Assembly (NCBI GenBank): GCA_012512995.1
Contig: JAAZDA010000217.1
Span: 1-10,061, forward strand
Reading direction: 5' to 3'
DNA: 10,061 bases
Source: Clostridiales bacterium
Lineage (GTDB): Bacteria > Bacillota > Clostridia > Lachnospirales > Lachnospiraceae
Part shown: one piece after another, positions 1 through 6,785 of the stretch
Position numbering within the stretch: position 1 is the first letter of the stretch
How the letters are laid out: every line of letters starts with the position of its first letter
The notes under the pieces: model-generated
The model's database searches: none
Told to the model about the DNA's origin: nothing
Seen by the model: only the letters and a program-made list of their open reading frames with translations
Position numbers and translations under genes: made by a program

Positions 1-83
1 ACAGCATCGATGATTCCATTTCCAGTTCCGTTCTTTACAAAGTTGTAAATGTTGTTTTGTGCATGTGTCGATTGAAAAGCCAT
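1..83 (-). CDS. N-terminus of probable UvrD/Rep-type helicase (partial)
   Basis: An ATG at 83-81 opens a minus-strand frame that runs uninterrupted off the left edge, giving 27 complete codons. The peptide begins MAFQSTHAQNNIYNFV and reaches NGTGNGIIDAV at the edge. A Gln-containing helix followed by a G-I-I-D-A-V strand is how many UvrD/Rep superfamily 1 helicases begin, directly before the Walker A motif (GSGKTT), which would lie just outside the window. The start is 16 bases after the stop of the MIT_C gene on the same strand, so the two are probably co-transcribed with this gene second. No Shine-Dalgarno sequence is visible, which is usual for Bacteroidota. The gene and its orientation are fairly secure. 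The helicase identity rests on a short resemblance and no catalytic motif is visible here. Confidence 0.5.
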   Translation of the reverse strand, partial: MAFQSTHAQNNIYNFVKNGTGNGIIDA

Positions 84-99
84 AGTATCACAAATTCGG

Positions 100-687
100 T
101 TAGTGTTTCAGTTCTTCAGGGCAAGGCATATAGTTGACCATAAATTCACGGCAAGGTTTGTATTGGTCACGAATCTTGCGCATTGAGAATTTTGCTTCGA
201 CTTTTTCGAAGATGTCGAGACCACGACCGAGAGTGATGTACCAGTCGTTGTCTATCTGGATCGAGCGGTCGTGAACAGCATGAAAGTCATATGTAAATAT
301 GATTCCATAGATACTTTCGAGTTCAGCAGCAAGGTCGTTATAGAACTCAATGTCTTCTGCAACGCTTTCGGTTTCGTTCTTGGTGCTGAGATGGATGGAG
401 AGTTCATCTTTATTGGCTGAGCAATCGTAGACAGTCTGAATAAACTCCATCAGGTTGTATTTCTGGAAGTCCCAAACAAGATAAGGGTCAACGATTACCA
501 CACGATGTGCCGTGCGGAGATAATCACCGAACAGCGATTTGTACGAGATGCCGGTCTGATTTTGACGGACGCTGACAATCTTGGATACAGGGATGTTGAT
601 GCGTGGACGTCTTGGACGTTCTTCTGCCGGAGCGGCTTCGTCAGCAGGGATAGGTCTGGAGTCTATATTATATGCCTTATTTCTCAA
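100..687 (-). CDS. MIT_C (phospholipase D-like) domain protein
   Basis: This is a 195-residue protein, read from a TTG at 687-685. Residues 10-36 are a Pro/Glu/Arg-rich linker. Residues 45-188 resemble the MIT_C domain, the phospholipase D-like C-terminal domain of eukaryotic MITD1: I-V-D-P-Y at 65-69, H-D-R-S-I at 139-143, G-R-G-L-D-I-F at 154-160 and a late P-C at 178-179. H139, R141 and D146 form an HxR-x4-D variant of the HxK-x4-D catalytic motif. Only one copy is present, so catalysis is doubtful; MITD1 uses this fold for binding. There is no signal peptide or membrane segment, so it is probably cytoplasmic. No ATG exists between the upstream in-frame stop (720-718) and the domain, so the start may be TTG, or the gene may be the 3' remnant of a longer one. 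It precedes the probable helicase gene and diverges from the MerR gene. Biological role unknown. Confidence 0.75.
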   Translation of the reverse strand: MRNKAYNIDSRPIPADEAAPAEERPRRPRINIPVSKIVSVRQNQTGISYKSLFGDYLRTAHRVVIVDPYLVWDFQKYNLMEFIQTVYDCSANKDELSIHLSTKNETESVAEDIEFYNDLAAELESIYGIIFTYDFHAVHDRSIQIDNDWYITLGRGLDIFEKVEAKFSMRKIRDQYKPCREFMVNYMPCPEELKH

Positions 688-713
688 ATAATTAAATTTT
701 TCTTTGTAAAGTC

Positions 714-746
714 TTGACTAGTACCCAAGGTATGAGTGTATATTTG
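714..746 (+). promoter_or_regulatory. MerR-type autoregulated promoter and operator
   Basis: A -35-like TTGACT (714-719) is separated by exactly 19 bp from TATATT (739-744), which also forms the Bacteroidota -7 box TATATTTG (739-746). Between them lies an imperfect dyad, ACTAGTACC (717-725), centre CAA, GGTATGAGT (729-737), matching at 7 of 9 positions. Stretched 19-bp spacers with a centred dyad are the hallmark of promoters that MerR-family proteins untwist on ligand binding. The promoter points at the MerR gene, whose ATG is 20 bases beyond the -7 box. The operator lies 30 bases upstream of the divergent MIT_C gene and could affect that gene too. Autoregulation is inferred from the layout. 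Confidence 0.65.
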
Positions 747-765
747 CAGTAAGATTTGCGCAAAT

Positions 766-1587
766 ATGAATAAAATCAAATTATCAATCGGTCGTTTCAG
801 CACTCTTTGCAGAGTGACAGTCAAGACATTGAAGCATTACGAGAAAATGGGTGTGCTCATTCCTCACCAGGTGGATGAGTGGACTCACTACCGCTACTAT
901 GATGTAAGCCAGATGGAACAACTGCTTAGAATCAAGCAGTTTCAGTCCATGGGTTTTACTCTGACTCAGATCCGTAAGATGCAGCAAGATGGGGAAGATT
1001 CCCTTTCTGTAAATGACATTGTTGCAGCGATGAATCAGGTGAAGGCGAAAATCTCCGAACTTGTGCTAAGACAGAATTCTTTGCAGGATATGCTGGATGC
1101 GATCAAAAAACAAAATCAAGAAATGGAAGTAACAATCAAATCACTACCAGAAATTGTAGTCGCAAGCCACAGAAGTGTCATCAGTTCTTATCAGGATCTC
1201 TTCGATCTCCTGCCAAACAAGATAGGTCCGGAAATGGCCCGTCTTGGATGTACCTGCCCTGAACCGGGCTATGGATTTACCCTAGAACACGATGGCGAAT
1301 ACACCGGTCATAACATTGACATTGAGTATTGCGAGCAGGTTGACAAGGCAATGACTGATTCCGATCTGGTTCAGTTCAAGACTATTCCTGCCGTACCAAA
1401 AGCACTTATCTATAAGCATTACGGTGCTTATGAGAATCTTCCTGCATCTTGGGCAAAACTGTATGCTTATATGGAACAGAACGATATCAAGGCTGTCGAT
1501 CTGCCTCGCTTCAACCAGATTGACGGTATATGGAACAAGGACTCTATCGATGAATGGCTCACTGAAATTCAAGTGCCGATAGAGTGA
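766..1587 (+). CDS. MerR-family regulator with GyrI-like ligand domain
   Basis: A 273-residue transcription factor. Residues 6-72 are the MerR winged helix-turn-helix (S-I-G-R-F-S at 7-12, K-H-Y-E-K-M-G-V-L at 23-31, H-Y-R-Y-Y at 41-45). Residues 80-122 are a helical, heptad-like segment expected to be the dimerising coiled coil. Residues 128-271 match the GyrI-like effector domain seen in BmrR and Rob, including the I-D-I-E-Y-C-E stretch at 184-190, which holds the acidic position that contacts cationic ligands in BmrR. Family members sense small, often cationic or hydrophobic molecules and activate efflux or detoxification genes. No transporter gene is in view, so target and ligand are unknown. 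The ATG at 766 was chosen over an in-frame GTG at 736 because that GTG overlaps the promoter. The HTH also begins normally from the ATG. Confidence 0.9.
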   Translation: MNKIKLSIGRFSTLCRVTVKTLKHYEKMGVLIPHQVDEWTHYRYYDVSQMEQLLRIKQFQSMGFTLTQIRKMQQDGEDSLSVNDIVAAMNQVKAKISELVLRQNSLQDMLDAIKKQNQEMEVTIKSLPEIVVASHRSVISSYQDLFDLLPNKIGPEMARLGCTCPEPGYGFTLEHDGEYTGHNIDIEYCEQVDKAMTDSDLVQFKTIPAVPKALIYKHYGAYENLPASWAKLYAYMEQNDIKAVDLPRFNQIDGIWNKDSIDEWLTEIQVPIE

Positions 1588-1615
1588 TTCTGTAAAAAAA
1601 ATCAGAATTTTCTTT
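1586..1615 (+). terminator. Weak possible terminator after MerR gene
   Basis: Inverted repeat ATTCTG (1587-1592) and CAGAAT (1603-1608) with an A-rich 10-base loop, followed by TTTTCTTT. The stem is only six base pairs and AT-rich. It starts inside the MerR stop codon and runs into the -33 box of the trp promoter. It may mark the end of the MerR transcript, but it is much weaker than the attenuator terminator downstream. Confidence 0.35.
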
Positions 1616-1642
1616 GGCGGTTAAAAAAAAGTCGTACATTTA
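1613..1642 (+). promoter_or_regulatory. Probable trp operon promoter
   Basis: TTTG (1613-1616) and TACATTTA (1635-1642) match the Bacteroidota -33/-7 pattern TTTG and TAnnTTTG, except for the last base of the -7 box and a slightly short 18-bp spacer. Transcription would start near 1650. That gives a leader of about 190 bases before trpB, containing the leader peptide and the attenuator. No TrpR-like operator was recognised. Confidence 0.6.
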
Positions 1643-1672
1643 CACCCGAATAAGAAAAATAGAGAAAATAGT

Positions 1673-1732
1673 ATGCTGAATATTATGACTACATCATGGT
1701 GGTGGCTTAACTCAAGATTCAAAAGATCGTGA
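1673..1732 (+). CDS. trpL: trp operon leader peptide with three tandem Trp codons
   Basis: A 19-codon reading frame encodes MLNIMTTSWWWLNSRFKRS, starting at ATG 1673 and ending at TGA 1730-1732. Codons 9-11 (1697-1705) are three consecutive TGG. It lies about 23 bases after the predicted transcription start, with a purine-rich AGAGAAAATAG just upstream, and it is followed by a strong intrinsic terminator in front of trpB. This is the layout of the E. coli trpL attenuator: when charged tRNA-Trp is scarce, the ribosome stalls at the Trp codons and the downstream terminator should fail to form. The peptide itself presumably has no separate function. The sequence differs from E. coli trpL apart from the Trp run. 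Three TGG codons in a short frame at this exact site are very unlikely by chance. Confidence 0.9.
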   Translation: MLNIMTTSWWWLNSRFKRS

Positions 1733-1774
1733 GAACGCACCCGTGTATGTACTAATCAGATACAAATATATAAA

Positions 1775-1806
1775 GGGCCTGTCGTAGATCACGACAGGCT
1801 TTTTTT
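1775..1806 (+). terminator. trp attenuator: intrinsic terminator in the leader
   Basis: GCCTGTCGT (1777-1785) pairs perfectly with ACGACAGGC (1791-1799) around the loop AGATC, and two G-T pairs can extend the stem. Seven T follow (1800-1806). It ends 36 bases before the trpB start and 42 bases after the leader-peptide stop, so it would stop transcription inside the leader when tryptophan is plentiful. The predicted alternative fold that prevents it is uncertain. The leader segment TCGTGA (1727-1732) can pair with TCACGA (1789-1794) in its 3' half. Confidence 0.92.
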
Positions 1807-1842
1807 ATGCCTTTAGGTCAATATTTAAAATCAAGTTATATT

Positions 1843-3045
1843 ATGAGTTATCAAATTGATGAAAATGGATTTTATGGAGAGTTCGGAGGTGCTTACATCC
1901 CCGAGATTCTCTACAAAGTGGTAGATGAACTGCAGAAGGCTTACAGGCCATTGATTGAGAGCGAGCAGTTCCGGAAGGAGTATCATGGGTATCTGCGCGA
2001 CTACGTGGGTAGGCCTTCACCTCTGTATTATGCCAAAAGAATGAGCCAGAAGTATGGTTGCCAGCTTTATCTGAAGCGCGAGGATTGCAATCACACCGGT
2101 GCTCACAAAATCAACAATGCCATCGGGCAGATTCTGCTGGCAAAGAAAATGGGGAAAACTCGCATCATTTGCGAAACAGGAGCCGGTCAGCACGGTGTGG
2201 CAACGGCCACGGTGTGTGCGCTGATGGATATGAAGTGCGAGGTGTTTATGGGCAAAACCGATGTGGAGCGCCAGCACACCAACGTGGAGCTAATGAGAAT
2301 GCTGGGTGCTCAGGTGAACACCGTGACAACCGGTAATATGACTCTGAGCGACGCCTGCTCGGCTGCAATCCGTGACTGGTGCTGTCATCCAAAGGATACC
2401 TACTATCTGGTGGGCAGTACGATGGGACCACATCCATATCCCGACATGGTGGCAAAGTTGCAAAGCGTGATAAGCGTTGAAATCAAGGAACAGCTGCAAG
2501 AGAAGATTGGGCGAGATTATCCTGACTATCTGGTGGCTTGCATCGGCGGAGGCAGTAATGCTGCCGGCACAATCTATCACTACACGGATGACGAGAGAGT
2601 GAAGATAGTACTTGCCGAGGCTGGCGGAAAGGGCATTGACTCAGGTTACACTGCAGCAACCATACACCGAGGTAAGACAGGCATCCTGCATGGCTCAAAG
2701 ATGCTGGTGATGCAGACTCCCGACGGTCAGATAGAGGAAGCATTCACCATCTCAGCCGGACTGGATTACCCAGGCGTAGGACCAATGCATTGCAATATGG
2801 CGAAGGAAGGGCGCACAACAGTGTTTGCCATCAACGATGACGAGGCTATCTATGCAGGATATGAACTGACGCGTATGGAGGGAATCATTCCGGCCATAGA
2901 GAGTGCTCATGCCGTGGCTGCACTGAGCAAGATGAAGTTCAAGCCTACTGATGTAGTAGTGCTGACAGTCAGTGGTCGAGGCGACAAGGATGTGGAGACC
3001 TATTTGAAGAACAAAGAAATGGCTAAAGAATATGGCAACTTTTAA
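1843..3045 (+). CDS. trpB: Tryptophan synthase beta subunit
   Basis: A 400-residue, PLP-dependent enzyme that joins indole to serine to form tryptophan, working as an alpha2-beta2 complex with TrpA. The PLP lysine is K89 in H-T-G-A-H-K-I-N-N (84-92). The catalytic glutamate is E111 in C-E-T-G-A-G-Q-H-G (110-118). The cofactor-phosphate loop is G-G-G-S-N-A at 235-240, and S-G-R-G-D-K-D lies near the C-terminus. Length matches the family. The ATG at 1843 was chosen because the protein then begins MSYQIDENGFYGEFGGAYI like its relatives. An in-frame ATG at 1807 sits directly after the terminator T run and would add 12 unconserved residues. It is first in the operon, directly behind the attenuator, and overlaps trpE by 14 bases. 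No Shine-Dalgarno is seen. Confidence 0.98.
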   Translation: MSYQIDENGFYGEFGGAYIPEILYKVVDELQKAYRPLIESEQFRKEYHGYLRDYVGRPSPLYYAKRMSQKYGCQLYLKREDCNHTGAHKINNAIGQILLAKKMGKTRIICETGAGQHGVATATVCALMDMKCEVFMGKTDVERQHTNVELMRMLGAQVNTVTTGNMTLSDACSAAIRDWCCHPKDTYYLVGSTMGPHPYPDMVAKLQSVISVEIKEQLQEKIGRDYPDYLVACIGGGSNAAGTIYHYTDDERVKIVLAEAGGKGIDSGYTAATIHRGKTGILHGSKMLVMQTPDGQIEEAFTISAGLDYPGVGPMHCNMAKEGRTTVFAINDDEAIYAGYELTRMEGIIPAIESAHAVAALSKMKFKPTDVVVLTVSGRGDKDVETYLKNKEMAKEYGNF

Positions 3046-4432
3046 ATACACAACACAGATGAGGAATGTATTGGCCGACCTCTATACACCTGTATCGGTT
3101 TATATGAGACTGAGAGACCTTTACACACAGTCGGTTCTGATGGAGTCTAGCGACTATCATGGCGGCGAGAATGCGCGTTCATTCATCGGAATACATCCCA
3201 TTGGAAGCATTGCCGTCAGTCATGGAATTGCTGTGGCAACCTATCCAGACGGAACACGCACTCATAAACCTGTTTCAAAGGATTATACTACAGACATGGC
3301 CATCAATGATTTCATCCGCAGCTTTGAGGTGACGGGGGACTGCAGTAACCTGTGCGGACTCTATGGCTACACATCTTTCAATGCCGTGCGCTACTTTGAG
3401 AATATCGACATTAAGGACGAGACGCTTGAAAAGAACGATGCTCCCGACATCCTATATATATTATATAAGGATATCATCATGTTCGACCACTTTAATAATA
3501 CAATGGTGATGATTGAACTGCTTCATAATGGGGAGAAGGACGGTCTAGATAAGATTGAGCAGGCCATGAACCGTCAGAATGTAAATGCCTACACCTTCCA
3601 TCCCGTGGGTGAGACCACATCGTCTCTGACAGATGAGGAGCATAAGGCAAACATTCGCAAGGGCATTGCTCACTGCAAACGTGGAGATGTGTTTCAGATT
3701 GTACTTTCACGCCGATTCATTCAAAAGTATGAGGGCGATGACTTCAAGCTCTATCGTGCTCTGAGAAGTATCAATCCCAGTCCGTATCTGTTCTACTTCG
3801 ACTTCGGCGGTTTCCGCATCTTTGGAAGTTCTCCTGAGACGCATTGCAGGATTGAGGACAAGAAGGCTTACATCGACCCGATAGCCGGAACAACGAAGCG
3901 AACGGGTGATAGGGAGGCTGATCTGAAAGGTGCTGAATACCTGCGCAATGATCCGAAGGAGAATGCAGAGCACGTGATGCTTGTCGATTTGGCCCGGAAT
4001 GACTTGAGCAGAAATTGCTACGGCGTGAATGTGGACTTCTACAAGGACTTGCAATATTATAGCCACGTGATTCACTTGGTTTCGCGAGTGAGTGGAGAAC
4101 TTTATGAGGGCGCAGATTCAATCAAGGCCTTCATCGACACATTCCCTGCGGGTACGCTGAGTGGCGCTCCGAAAGTGAGGGCAATGCAACTGATAAGCGA
4201 GTATGAGCCTCACAACCGTGGTGTCTACGGCGGCTGCATCGGTTTTATCGGATTGAATGGCAATCTGAATCAGGCCATAACCATTCGCACTTTTGTGGCT
4301 CGTAACAATGAACTCTGGTTTCAGGCTGGTGGCGGTATCGTGGCAAAGAGCAACGAGGAATCTGAACTTCAGGAAGTGAATAATAAACTTGGGGCTTTGA
4401 AAAAGGCAATATTAATGGCGGAGGAAATGTGA
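3032..4432 (+). CDS. trpE: Anthranilate synthase component I
   Basis: A 466-residue enzyme that converts chorismate and ammonia to anthranilate, the first committed step; TrpG supplies the ammonia. Chorismate-binding motifs are all present: F-Q-I-V-L-S-R-R-F (221-229), G-S-S-P-E-T (265-270), I-A-G-T-T-K-R-T-G (284-292), P-K-E-N-A-E-H (308-314), G-T-L-S-G-A-P-K (374-381) and Q-A-G-G-G-I-V (431-437). L-M-E-S at 36-39 corresponds to the LLES tryptophan-binding site of enteric TrpE, so feedback inhibition is likely. It is shorter than enteric TrpE (about 520 residues). The start at 3032 lies inside trpB. A later ATG (3059) is possible but would remove an N-terminus that looks conserved in Bacteroidales. 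The stop overlaps the trpG start by one base (TGATG). Confidence 0.97.
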   Translation: MATFKYTTQMRNVLADLYTPVSVYMRLRDLYTQSVLMESSDYHGGENARSFIGIHPIGSIAVSHGIAVATYPDGTRTHKPVSKDYTTDMAINDFIRSFEVTGDCSNLCGLYGYTSFNAVRYFENIDIKDETLEKNDAPDILYILYKDIIMFDHFNNTMVMIELLHNGEKDGLDKIEQAMNRQNVNAYTFHPVGETTSSLTDEEHKANIRKGIAHCKRGDVFQIVLSRRFIQKYEGDDFKLYRALRSINPSPYLFYFDFGGFRIFGSSPETHCRIEDKKAYIDPIAGTTKRTGDREADLKGAEYLRNDPKENAEHVMLVDLARNDLSRNCYGVNVDFYKDLQYYSHVIHLVSRVSGELYEGADSIKAFIDTFPAGTLSGAPKVRAMQLISEYEPHNRGVYGGCIGFIGLNGNLNQAITIRTFVARNNELWFQAGGGIVAKSNEESELQEVNNKLGALKKAILMAEEM

Positions 4433-4995
4433 TGAAAATAGTTATTATAGACAATTACGACAGTTTTACATACAATCTGGCTCACTTGGTGAAAGAGATT
4501 GGAGCCGAGATAATAGTCGTGAGAAACGACCAGTTTGAGCTGAATCAGCTGGAGATATATGACAAGATAATCCTTTCGCCCGGACCTGGCATTCCTTCTG
4601 AGGCAGGCTTGTTGATGGATGTTATCCGTGAGTATGCCGGAAAGAAACCTATATTGGGCGTATGCCTGGGACATCAGGCAATAGGCGAGGTGTTCGGCGC
4701 AAAGCTGGAGAACCTGAGTGAGGTCTTTCATGGTGTGGCAACAGAGGGCTCACAACTTGGTAATGATTATATCTTCGAAGGCTTACCCAACCGAATCATA
4801 ATGGGCAGATACCACTCATGGATTGTGTCGAAGGAAGACTTTCCTTCATGTCTTGAGATAACTGCTGAAAGTGATGAGGACCAGATCATGGCTCTACGCC
4901 ATAAAAAGTATGATATCCATGGCATTCAGTTTCATCCTGAAAGTGTGCTTACTCCTGAAGGCAAGAAAATAATCAAAAATTATATAAATCATTAA
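4432..4995 (+). CDS. trpG: Anthranilate synthase component II (glutamine amidotransferase)
   Basis: A 187-residue class I glutamine amidotransferase that releases ammonia from glutamine for TrpE. It begins M-K-I-V-I-I-D-N-Y-D-S-F. The oxyanion strand is S-P-G-P-G (49-53). The nucleophile is C78 in G-V-C-L-G-H-Q, and H168 and E170 in F-H-P-E-S complete the triad. G-R-Y-H-S is at 125-129. It is the stand-alone amidotransferase, not fused to TrpD as in enteric bacteria. Such proteins can also serve PabB for folate synthesis; the position beside trpE supports the Trp role, and dual use cannot be excluded. The ATG at 4432 was chosen over a GTG at 4429. A GGAGGA seven bases upstream, inside the end of trpE, is a rare good Shine-Dalgarno match here. 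Confidence 0.97.
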   Translation: MKIVIIDNYDSFTYNLAHLVKEIGAEIIVVRNDQFELNQLEIYDKIILSPGPGIPSEAGLLMDVIREYAGKKPILGVCLGHQAIGEVFGAKLENLSEVFHGVATEGSQLGNDYIFEGLPNRIIMGRYHSWIVSKEDFPSCLEITAESDEDQIMALRHKKYDIHGIQFHPESVLTPEGKKIIKNYINH

Positions 4996-4997
4996 TA

Positions 4998-5993
4998 ATG
5001 AAAAAGTATCTGGAAGAAATTTTGAACCACGAGTATCTTTCTCGTGAAGAGACACATGACATCCTTATTAATATTACTAAGGAGAAGTATCCCAACGAAC
5101 AACTGGCCGCTCTGATGAGCATGATTCAGTTGAGAGGCATCACCGTTGATGAACTGCTTGGTTTCCGCGACGGTATCCTTGAGACAGGAGTATCTGTAGA
5201 TCTTGATGCCGACAAGTATGTTGACATCGTGGGCACTGGGGGAGACATGAAGAACACCTTCAACATCTCAACATGCGCCTGTGCTGTGGTGGCCGGTGCT
5301 GGCTATAACGTGGTGAAGCACGGCAACTACGCATCCACCTCTACTTCGGGAGCGAGTGATGTGATGGCTCAGCATGGCGTGGCCTTTTCATTCGACCTAG
5401 ACCGTCTGAATCGTTCTATGGCAGAGACGCACATGGTCTATCTGCATGCGCAGGTCTATGCCAAGGCAATGAAGTTCGTTGGTCCCGTGAGGAAGATTCT
5501 ACCTTTCATGACGTTCTTCAATCTGTTGGGGCCACTGGTAAACCCTTCGAAACCTCATTGCAACGTGATGGGAACAGCCACTCTGGAGCAGATGCGCATG
5601 TACAATAATGTGTTCCAGAAGATGGGTGTGGACTATGCCATCGTCAACAGCACCGACGGTTACGATGAGATATCTCTCACCGGCACATTCAAGATAACCA
5701 CTAACAATTATGAGAAGGTGTTTGATCCATCAGATATCGGCATGCCTGAATCCAGCGAATATGATTTGTTTGGAGGCCGCACCAAGGAAGAGGCAGCAAA
5801 GATCTTCGACGATGTACTGGAGAACAGGTCCACAAAGAGTCAAAAGAATGTCGTTCTTGCCAATGCTGCTGTTGCCATCCAATGCATGGATCAGAGCAAG
5901 AGTCTCGAGGAAGCGCTGGCCATAGCACGTGAGAGTCTGGAGAGTGGCAAGGCACTGAGCAATTTCCGAAAATTTGTAGAACTGAATAGATGA
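4998..5993 (+). CDS. trpD: Anthranilate phosphoribosyltransferase
   Basis: A 331-residue enzyme that transfers the phosphoribosyl group of PRPP to anthranilate. PRPP- and Mg-binding motifs are G-T-G-G-D (79-83), N-I-S-T (89-92), K-H-G-N (107-110), S-G-A-S-D (117-121) and D-G-Y-D-E (220-224). R165 in G-P-V-R-K matches the anthranilate-binding arginine. N-L-L-G-P-L-V-N-P (175-183) is a family signature. Full length for the family, without an amidotransferase fusion. It starts two bases after the trpG stop and its end overlaps trpC in ATGA, so translational coupling is likely. Confidence 0.97.
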   Translation: MKKYLEEILNHEYLSREETHDILINITKEKYPNEQLAALMSMIQLRGITVDELLGFRDGILETGVSVDLDADKYVDIVGTGGDMKNTFNISTCACAVVAGAGYNVVKHGNYASTSTSGASDVMAQHGVAFSFDLDRLNRSMAETHMVYLHAQVYAKAMKFVGPVRKILPFMTFFNLLGPLVNPSKPHCNVMGTATLEQMRMYNNVFQKMGVDYAIVNSTDGYDEISLTGTFKITTNNYEKVFDPSDIGMPESSEYDLFGGRTKEEAAKIFDDVLENRSTKSQKNVVLANAAVAIQCMDQSKSLEEALAIARESLESGKALSNFRKFVELNR

Positions 5994-6784
5994 TGGATAT
6001 ATTAGAACAGATAGTTGCAGACAAGCGGTTAGAGGTTGCAGAGCAAAAGAAAGCGCTGCCCACCGCTCACCTCTATCGCATGGTGGAGGACATGATGGAT
6101 AAGACACAGCAGCCCTCCTCCATGATCAAGACATTACTTGGCTCTACTACTGGCATCATCGCTGAGTTTAAACGTAAGTCGCCCTCGAAAGGCTGGATTA
6201 AGGAGAGTGGCCTTGCCGACATCATTCCGCTGAGTTATCAGAAGCATGGTGCAACGGCACTGAGCATACTGGCTGATGAGAAATACTTCGGAGGCAAACC
6301 GGCATTCATCAGTCAAGCTCGTACCAGTGGAGTTTCCATACCTATCTTATACAAGGAGTTCGTAGTGGATGAATATCAACTCTTCCTTGCCAGACTTCAG
6401 GGGGCTTCGGCAGTGCTGCTGATTGCTGCTGACTTGACGCTTGATGAATGCCGCCAACTGATGATGACGGCTCATGAGTTAGGGTTGGAGGTGCTGCTTG
6501 AGATGCACTCAGAGAGCGAACTTGATTATGTAGCTCTGGAGCCAGATATGTGCGGAATAAATAATCGCAACCTGGGCACATTCGTCACTGATGTGCAGAA
6601 TAGTTTCCGACTGGCTGAACGCTTACCAAAGACGGCTGTGAAGGTGAGCGAGAGTGGAATATCAGATCCCGAAACGGTGAGGCAACTACGTGCTGCTGGC
6701 TTCAAGGGTTTCCTGATGGGAGAAATATTTATGAAAGAAGAAAATCCGGGGCAAGCTCTGGAAGACTTTATAAAAAAATTATAG
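5990..6784 (+). CDS. trpC: Indole-3-glycerol-phosphate synthase
   Basis: A 264-residue TIM-barrel enzyme that decarboxylates and cyclises carboxyphenylamino-deoxyribulose phosphate to indole-glycerol phosphate. Recognised by E-F-K-R-K-S-P-S-K-G (59-68), the catalytic lysine K122 in Y-K-E-F-V-V-D, E171 in L-L-E-M-H, N-N-R-N-L (191-195), S-E-S-G-I (220-224) and M-G-E (243-245). Small departures from the usual sequence are F60 where I or V is common and Y121 before the catalytic lysine; neither should abolish activity. It is a single-domain protein, whereas E. coli fuses TrpC to TrpF; here trpF is separate, two genes on. The first ATG (5990, overlapping the trpD stop) fits the usual M-x-D-I-L start. 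A second ATG lies three bases on. Confidence 0.97.
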   Translation: MMDILEQIVADKRLEVAEQKKALPTAHLYRMVEDMMDKTQQPSSMIKTLLGSTTGIIAEFKRKSPSKGWIKESGLADIIPLSYQKHGATALSILADEKYFGGKPAFISQARTSGVSIPILYKEFVVDEYQLFLARLQGASAVLLIAADLTLDECRQLMMTAHELGLEVLLEMHSESELDYVALEPDMCGINNRNLGTFVTDVQNSFRLAERLPKTAVKVSESGISDPETVRQLRAAGFKGFLMGEIFMKEENPGQALEDFIKKL

Positions 6785-6785
6785 G

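Noticed and set aside
505..717. 70-residue plus-strand frame overlapping the MIT_C gene
   Set aside because: It lies antisense to a conserved domain and has no family resemblance.
736..765. GTG at 736 as the start of the MerR gene
   Set aside because: It lies in the operator and -7 box, upstream of the likely transcription start; ATG 766 begins the HTH normally.
1807..1842. In-frame ATG at 1807 as the trpB start
   Set aside because: It directly follows the terminator T run and adds 12 residues that do not resemble TrpB N-termini; ATG 1843 gives the normal family length and start.
3707..4075. Long minus-strand frame opposite trpE, along with other antisense frames across the trp genes
   Set aside because: They are shadows of strongly coding plus-strand sequence; their translations show no domain or plausible composition.
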